Shown: piece after piece, positions 31,741 through 36,255 of the stretch
Position numbering within the stretch: position 1 is the stretch's first letter
Layout: each line of letters opens with the position of its first letter
Source: Bryobacterales bacterium
GTDB lineage: Bacteria > Acidobacteriota > Terriglobia > Bryobacterales > Bryobacteraceae
Length of the DNA stretch: 36,255 bases
Direction of reading: 5' to 3'
NCBI GenBank assembly: GCA_003136675.1
Contig: PLFE01000016.1
Span: 31,625-67,879 of the forward strand
Made by a program: the position numbers and the translations under genes
Notes under the pieces: generated by a model
Databases searched by the model: none
Seen by the model: only the letters and a program-made list of their open reading frames with translations
Told to the model about the DNA's origin: nothing

Positions 31741-31904
31741 TCAGAATTCGGTCGAACTGCCATTCCAGTCTTCCGCCTCCTGTTCCGTCATCGGCCGCCA
31801 CCACTCGTCCCCCGGGGGTACCAGCGGGTCACCGCGCCCTGCCCCTAAAGGGAAGCGAGAGCTCCGCACCCTGACCAGTTGGCTTCGCGGATGTTCACCT
31901 GCAT
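31741..31904 (-). pseudogene. Probable remnant of a Phd/YefM-type antitoxin gene
   Basis: From ATG 31904 the minus strand reads MQVNIREANWSGCGALASL then a stop. The first eight residues are those commonly seen at the start of Phd/YefM antitoxins (M-x-V-N-I-R-E-A). In a neighbouring frame the sequence continues as a plausible antitoxin tail, GDPLVPPGDEWWRPMTEQEA and EDWNGSSTEF, ending at TGA (31741-31743). No toxin gene follows. The fragment is short, so this rests on pattern memory alone and could be coincidence. Confidence 0.33.
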
Positions 31905-31956
31905 GAGCTCAGATTAATCCGTTTTAGTAAGCTAAGTCACCTTCGGCTTCAAAATT

Positions 31957-32538
31957 TCACTCGAAGGCGAGTCGTTCCTGTATCGAACGAGCCTCGCGTG
32001 CCGGCTTCTCGGCGAACTGCTGATTCCGCAGCATCGCCGCCGTGAACTGCCATGTCGGGCCGGGCGTATCGCGCCAGGGAGCGGGGACGGTGATGACGCA
32101 ATAGGCTCCGGACGCGGCGTCATAGTGGAAATAGCCGTTCTGCCGGGCCACGATCTCGCGCCAGTCTTCCGGAGTCGCATGGCCCGCTTCCACCAAACCA
32201 GCCTCAACGGGCACTTCGGCCAGGGCCAGCAGATTCGCGGGCGTCACGAAATAGAACTCGTTGGAGTAACGCATGCCGATGCGACGCTTCATGGGCTGGC
32301 GCATCTCGCAAAGGAAATCCGCGCGGGAGATTTTAATCTCATAACAGATTCGCTTCATGGCTTGATGGGGCAAGGTGTTGAGCGCAAACGCGTCGAGGCG
32401 CTGGCCGCCGCCGTTCCGCCGTCCGGTGGAAACGCGCAGTTCGCGGAGGAACAGCCATTCGGATTTACTGGCGTGCAGAGAGTTCTCGATCACGTCGAGC
32501 AACCGCGATGCGCTTGGAGTACAGGCGGGCGAGGCCAT
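31957..32538 (-). CDS. Possible PD-(D/E)XK nuclease-like protein (MmcB-type), unassigned
   Basis: 193 residues. A core of about residues 45-120 reads RLDAFALNTL, then YEIKISRADFLCEMRQPMKRR, then YSNEFYFVTPANL and EAGLVEAG. The D-x(n)-E-x-K spacing with a trailing S-x-x-D-F and basic patch fits a PD-(D/E)XK restriction-like nuclease fold as in the MmcB/VRR-like proteins. The C-terminal part (DWREIVARQNGYFHYDAASGAYCVITVPAPWRD-type) is unfamiliar. No signal peptide. The ATG at 32538 lacks a clear ribosome site, and it follows the heparinase-like gene by 8 bases, so coupling is likely. With dinB two genes upstream this may be DNA-damage related (inference). Family call uncertain. Confidence 0.55.
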   Translation of the reverse strand: MASPACTPSASRLLDVIENSLHASKSEWLFLRELRVSTGRRNGGGQRLDAFALNTLPHQAMKRICYEIKISRADFLCEMRQPMKRRIGMRYSNEFYFVTPANLLALAEVPVEAGLVEAGHATPEDWREIVARQNGYFHYDAASGAYCVITVPAPWRDTPGPTWQFTAAMLRNQQFAEKPAREARSIQERLAFE

Positions 32539-32546
32539 TCAGAATA

Positions 32547-34898
32547 TTACTGTACCGCCGGGAGCGCCAGCGAGGATTTCTGAAACGTGATGGTTCGGTG
32601 GCGGGAGCCCATCGTGATCGTGGCGCCGAAAGTGGTCTCCGTTTCAAAGGCGACCGCTGTTGCCCGGGGTGCGTCGGGCTTCAGCGACGGCTCCAATAAA
32701 TTGAGGAATACGTCCTCCTTGGCCGGGTGCTTCGGTTCCACCACCAGACGCCATCTTCCGTAGCCGCCGCCGTACGTGCCAGCCATATCCACGCGGGCGA
32801 GTTCCGCCGGATAGATCGGCGGCCAGTTGGCGGAAACGTGCAGGGGCACGGTTCCCGCGCTATAATCCTCCACCCAAAAATCGCGGGAGTGGCGATGGAA
32901 GTGGCCTCGTTCGAGACCATTGCCATCCGCGGCGGGGTGTTCAGTCTGAGCGGCTTCGCGGCCTCCGATGAGCTGGTAAGTGAAATCGCGCGGTAGCAGC
33001 GTCGTTACCGATAACTGCGCGTAGCCTTGGCGCAAGTCTACAGAGGTTTCCCCACGATTCGATGGGTCGTGGTCGTCCACCACAATGGTGGCCTGCTTCG
33101 TTGAGACATCAATATGATCGGTGGCATGAATCAACCAGCTCTTGCGGAAGCTTTCATCCGTGCTGGTGACCTGGTCGGCCACCAGCAGAAGGTCTTCCTT
33201 GCGCAAGTACACAAAGCGGCGCCACACGCGAGTGACTTTGGGCTTCAGTCCCGGCGCCGCATAGCGCGGATTGGTGTAGGCGTTCGTAATGTCGGCCGAC
33301 CACGCGACGGCACCGCCTGTATCTTGGAACGCCGTCACCCTGGCGTAGTCATAATCGTTCTTGTTTTCGGCAAACTCCCCGACATGGAACAGAGTCATGG
33401 AACGCGGGTAAGCGGTACGCTCTCCTCCATCATTGGGTGGACAGACTTCTTCACGAGTGAAAGGCAGGCGGATCAGCGACGGCTGGCGATTGTCGCCGCA
33501 ACCAATGAACGACACGAAGCCCGCAAAGTATTCTTTCGGATCGCCGATCAACAGGCCATTGGAGCTGATCGTCCTGCTGTAATAAGCAAGCGAATGCGAA
33601 GAGTTCGGGCCGCCGTCGTAACTTCCGGATTTGATTGCCAGGTCGCGGCGCTTGAATAAAGTGAATGCGCCTTGATCCAGATGCTGATGGATGTCGAGAT
33701 GCGGTCCGGCCCAGAAAGAGACCCAGGTAGCGTCGGGCGAATTCCAATCGGACCGGATATAGATGTAGCCCATACTTGGGTCGAACCAGGAGAGGCGCGC
33801 GGGTTTCTGCAGCTTCGGAGGTGGGGAATACAGATAAAGATCGGACCACGCGTCGTTCCCGTGGTCGATCGCCGGCTGGCGGAAGACCCAGTTCCAGAGC
33901 GCGGCTTCTTCCGTTCCCGTGAAGTGGCGGGAGAGCGCGAGCCCCGCGGAACGCATTTGCAGCGTATGCCAGTTGAGGCCGCCGTGGACGTCATCGCCTC
34001 CGGCAGGCGCGCCTTCCAGATCTTCCCTGGGGTCCTGGGGAGGATTGGGGTATACCGTGAAAGCTTCATAGGCCAAGCGCCGACGGAACCAGGGGTGCGT
34101 TTTGAATAGGTCTTCTCCGCTGGCGTAATAGACGTAGTTCGCCAGTGCGATCAAAGCGCCGCCGGTGACTTCCCCGTAGGCATTTCCCTCGGCCATCGCG
34201 CCGCCCATGCCCATGATGTCGAGAGCGGCCAGCGTTTCCTTCCAGCCATCGCGGAACCAGGACATCTGCTGTGCGGCTTGCGGATTTTCCCCTTCCGTGG
34301 CGAAGGCGACGGCTGCGGTGCCTAGCATGATGAGTGCGCCGTCGTTGCGAAAATGGGCGTGGGTCCAAGGGCTTTTGGTTTCGTTGTACTCCACGGCCGC
34401 GTTCATCCAATCGATCATGTCGGCGCGGCGATCGGCACTCAGGCGATCGTGTCCCCAATCGAAAAGCAGAGCGACTTCGGAAATGAGCCGGCCGCCGTCG
34501 TAGCTGGCGTTGTGGTCGTCGCAATAGACGGCGTCGGGGCACTGGCCGAAGAAAGGGCGGATGCCGCGCGAGGGCCGGGCGGGGTCGCGCCACACCTTGG
34601 GGGCCAGAATGCGGAACGAGATATCGAAAAACGCGGGATCGTTAGTAAGCACATAGCCGAACAGGGCGCTGGTTTCCTCCCCGCCGTAATCGACGTAGTT
34701 GGCGTGCCCCGCCTTGTCTTTATCGAGCCATTCGGCGAAGCGCCGCCATTCCGGGCGGTTCTCGATCCGCAGCACCTGTATTTGGCGCAGCAAGTCCGCG
34801 TTCAGGCCCAGCCGGGGATGCGGCGGGGTCGATTGGCTGACACCGGTGGTGGCGAACACAGCAGCGAGCAGAGCAGCCGTAAGGGATGGATGCTTCAC
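32547..34898 (-). CDS. Secreted heparinase II/III-like polysaccharide lyase
   Basis: 783 residues from GTG 34898, which overlaps the dinB stop (GTGA). Signal peptide about 1-21 (MKHPSLTAALLAAVFATTGVS, cleaved near SQS). An N-terminal alpha-toroid of about 370 residues (repeating helices with NDPAFFDISFRILAP, SYDGGRLISEVALLFDWGHDRL, EGNAYGEVTGGALIALANYV) precedes an antiparallel beta-sandwich C-terminal region. At the junction (about residue 400) the signature HLDIHQHLDQGAFTLF, followed by AIKSGSYDGG, matches the His-rich motif of heparinase II/III-like and PL15/PL17/PL21-type lyases. The substrate, probably an acidic polysaccharide, cannot be told from the sequence. Pairing with dinB is unexplained. 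Confidence 0.83.
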   Translation of the reverse strand: MKHPSLTAALLAAVFATTGVSQSTPPHPRLGLNADLLRQIQVLRIENRPEWRRFAEWLDKDKAGHANYVDYGGEETSALFGYVLTNDPAFFDISFRILAPKVWRDPARPSRGIRPFFGQCPDAVYCDDHNASYDGGRLISEVALLFDWGHDRLSADRRADMIDWMNAAVEYNETKSPWTHAHFRNDGALIMLGTAAVAFATEGENPQAAQQMSWFRDGWKETLAALDIMGMGGAMAEGNAYGEVTGGALIALANYVYYASGEDLFKTHPWFRRRLAYEAFTVYPNPPQDPREDLEGAPAGGDDVHGGLNWHTLQMRSAGLALSRHFTGTEEAALWNWVFRQPAIDHGNDAWSDLYLYSPPPKLQKPARLSWFDPSMGYIYIRSDWNSPDATWVSFWAGPHLDIHQHLDQGAFTLFKRRDLAIKSGSYDGGPNSSHSLAYYSRTISSNGLLIGDPKEYFAGFVSFIGCGDNRQPSLIRLPFTREEVCPPNDGGERTAYPRSMTLFHVGEFAENKNDYDYARVTAFQDTGGAVAWSADITNAYTNPRYAAPGLKPKVTRVWRRFVYLRKEDLLLVADQVTSTDESFRKSWLIHATDHIDVSTKQATIVVDDHDPSNRGETSVDLRQGYAQLSVTTLLPRDFTYQLIGGREAAQTEHPAADGNGLERGHFHRHSRDFWVEDYSAGTVPLHVSANWPPIYPAELARVDMAGTYGGGYGRWRLVVEPKHPAKEDVFLNLLEPSLKPDAPRATAVAFETETTFGATITMGSRHRTITFQKSSLALPAVQ

Positions 34899-36133
34899 GG
34901 TTTCTTTGCGCCTGGTTTGGGGATCAGAGTTTCGTGCGTGCGCTCCCGGAAGTTGCCGCGCATGCCGGCCGCAAGGCCAACGGCGCTGTTCCCGAAGCGG
35001 TCGCGCATGTGATCGGCGGCCCGCATCGCCTCGCGCCAGCGCTCGTCCTGCGCGCTGTCGAGCAGATTGAGTTGACCGGCTTCACTGGTGAAGTGAGAGA
35101 GCTGAACTCCCAACAAACGGATCTCGGCGCCGGGCTTCCAGTTCTCGCGGAACAGTTCGCGGATGGTACGGGAAATCTCGATGTCCAGTTGTGTGGGCCG
35201 CGCCAGAGTGCGGGCGCGCGTGATGGTTTCAAAAGCCCGGTTGCGCAGCTTCAGTTGCACCGTGCGCGCGTGGACCCCTTGCTCGCGCAGACGGCGGGCA
35301 ACCATTTCCGACAGGCGCGTGAGGGTGGAATCGATCAGTTCGGCATCGGACGTATCGATGGAGAACGTATGTTCATGGCTGATGGATTTGGCATCGGCAT
35401 GCGCTCCGATATCCTGGTCGAACCAACCACCCGCATCTTCTCCGCGCGCTTTACCCGCCAGCGCGAGGCCCCACTTCCCGAACCGCTGCCCGAGAACCCC
35501 TTCGTCCAGCGAAGCCAGATCACCTACCTTGTGGATACCGATCGCATGCAGATTCTTCTCCGTGACTTTGCCGACGCCGGGAATTTTGCGGATGGGCAGA
35601 GGCGCCAGAAAGCGCGCCTCCAACCCCGGATAGATCCATAGAATTCCGTTGGGCTTGGCTTGATCGGAACAGACCTTGGCGACCAGGCGGGAAGTAGCGA
35701 TTCCGATGGAACAGTTCAGCGCCGTCGCGTCTTTGATGGCCTGATGCAGCGCGTGCGCGCATTGGAGAGGAGGGCCCAGCAAGCGGCCTGTGCCGGTCAT
35801 ATCGAGATAAGCTTCGTCGATGGACGCCATTTCAATTAAGGGCGTGAAGTTCTCGAGGATGGCGCGGACCTGATGGGAATAATCGCGGTAACGGTCCGGG
35901 TGACCTTCGACGAAAATCGCCTGCGGGCAGAGTTTGTAAGCGGTTCGCAGTGGCATGGCGGAGTGGACGCCGAACTCGCGGGCGGCGTAGGAAGCCGCGG
36001 AAACGACGCCGCGCTCGTGCGCTTTGCCGCCGACGACGACAGGCTTGCCTTTCAGCGCGGGGTCGAAGAGCTCTTCCACCGAAACGAAGAACGCGTCCAT
36101 GTCGAGATGGAAAATGGTGGGGACGCTGGACAT
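34895..36133 (-). CDS. dinB: DNA polymerase IV (Y family)
   Basis: 412 residues from ATG 36133. The palm begins with FHLDMDAFFVSVEE (D11 metal ligand, F16 steric gate) and the second acidic motif SIDEAYLDMTGTG lies near residue 106. LNCSIGIATSRLVAKV follows, then helix-hairpin-helix (IPGVGKVTEKNLHAIGI) and a little-finger domain (VARRLREQGVHARTVQLKLR). It ends in a Pro/Lys-rich tail without a clear beta-clamp motif by eye (QLNLLD near residue 350 is the best candidate, QxxLx[LF]-like). It performs error-prone translesion synthesis. An in-frame extension to 36238 is rejected since it lacks the family start. TATAAT sits 13 bases upstream. Confidence 0.95.
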   Translation of the reverse strand: MSSVPTIFHLDMDAFFVSVEELFDPALKGKPVVVGGKAHERGVVSAASYAAREFGVHSAMPLRTAYKLCPQAIFVEGHPDRYRDYSHQVRAILENFTPLIEMASIDEAYLDMTGTGRLLGPPLQCAHALHQAIKDATALNCSIGIATSRLVAKVCSDQAKPNGILWIYPGLEARFLAPLPIRKIPGVGKVTEKNLHAIGIHKVGDLASLDEGVLGQRFGKWGLALAGKARGEDAGGWFDQDIGAHADAKSISHEHTFSIDTSDAELIDSTLTRLSEMVARRLREQGVHARTVQLKLRNRAFETITRARTLARPTQLDIEISRTIRELFRENWKPGAEIRLLGVQLSHFTSEAGQLNLLDSAQDERWREAMRAADHMRDRFGNSAVGLAAGMRGNFRERTHETLIPKPGAKKP

Positions 36134-36145
36134 GCTGCTCTTGCA

Positions 36146-36151
36146 ATTATA
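36146..36151 (-). promoter_or_regulatory. Consensus -10 (TATAAT) for dinB
   Basis: TATAAT on the minus strand, 12 bases before the ATG. Transcription would start near 36139, leaving a leader of about six bases, so translation is nearly leaderless. No -35 close to TTGACA at 16-18 bases was found (the best hexamer is GC-rich). Confidence 0.5.
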
Positions 36152-36255
36152 GGTTTTCGACGGGCGCCGACGCGCTCTGTTCATGAGGCGATTCAGGCGC
36201 AGGCCTTCAAACGCTCGCGCAACCCGGCAGGGGACCACTCCGAATGACCGGCTCC

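Noticed and set aside
31679-31906. Plus-strand 75-residue open frame in the gap upstream of the DUF1549 operon
   Set aside because: Composition is random-looking, there is no ribosome site, and the opposite strand shows antitoxin-like fragments.
31932-31956. CCTTCG/CGAAGG stem after the possible nuclease gene
   Set aside because: Six-bp stem with a 16-base loop and no U-run; not convincing as a terminator.
1-36255. Search by eye for tRNA, rRNA, CRISPR arrays, insertion sequences and riboswitches
   Set aside because: No cloverleaf-like gap, spaced repeat array, transposase or terminal inverted repeats were found; most intergenic gaps are under 130 bases.

Overview
The window is GC-rich (about 60 % by eye), densely packed bacterial DNA and carries no rRNA, tRNA, CRISPR array or insertion sequence that I can see. 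Gene content points to an Acidobacteriota genome, most likely of the Bryobacter/Solibacter type. The evidence is a DUF1549/DUF1553 cytochrome-like protein in one operon with PPC-domain and WD40 proteins, a DUF4139 protein, an OmpA-like protein with PKD-type domains, a BNR-repeat secreted protein, LolA, a porin and many Sec signal peptides, so the cell has an outer membrane. The lineage is inferred from gene families only.

Layout. 1-4885: a truncated secreted protein, then a divergent pair DUF4139 protein + homoserine dehydrogenase, a signal-peptide NADAR-like protein, and a small membrane protein + LolA. 4893-7505: an HGSNAT-like membrane acetyltransferase behind a sigma-54-like promoter, then a sugar-binding-protein-like sensor fused to a degenerate GGDEF domain. 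7513-11794 (minus): acyl-CoA desaturase, leuS and nfo. 11916-15879 (plus): a 13-Asp-box secreted protein overlapping an OmpA-like protein, closed by a strong terminator. 15947-16989: two abutting, convergent, frameshifted genes (SUKH/SMI1-like and Uma2-like).

17056-21860 (minus): a tight five-gene operon of OmpR-type response regulator, stand-alone receiver, coiled-coil porin, type-1-copper-like secreted protein and sensor histidine kinase. This is the most system-like unit in the window. 21948-22537: a second sigma-54-like promoter driving a 49-residue lmo0937-type membrane protein, tail-to-tail with a BON-domain protein. 22595-24309 (minus): metX-metW, which uses the homoserine made by the dehydrogenase encoded at 2267. 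24405-25245: a type IV pilin-like protein and an orphan ribbon-helix-helix regulator whose promoter is covered by three 8-bp direct repeats.

25295-31659 (minus): a translationally coupled four-gene operon of DUF1549/1553 cytochrome-like protein, WD40 protein, PPC/Ig-like protein and a small duplicated-domain secreted protein. 31660-31956: a gap containing a probable antitoxin remnant. 31957-36133 (minus): dinB, a heparinase II/III-like secreted protein and a possible PD-(D/E)XK (MmcB-like) nuclease.

A recurring theme is promoters that end at or within a few bases of the start codon (181, 267, 4922, 25245, 36133), which suggests leaderless or very short-leader transcripts. All functions are from reading the translated sequences; no database search was possible.
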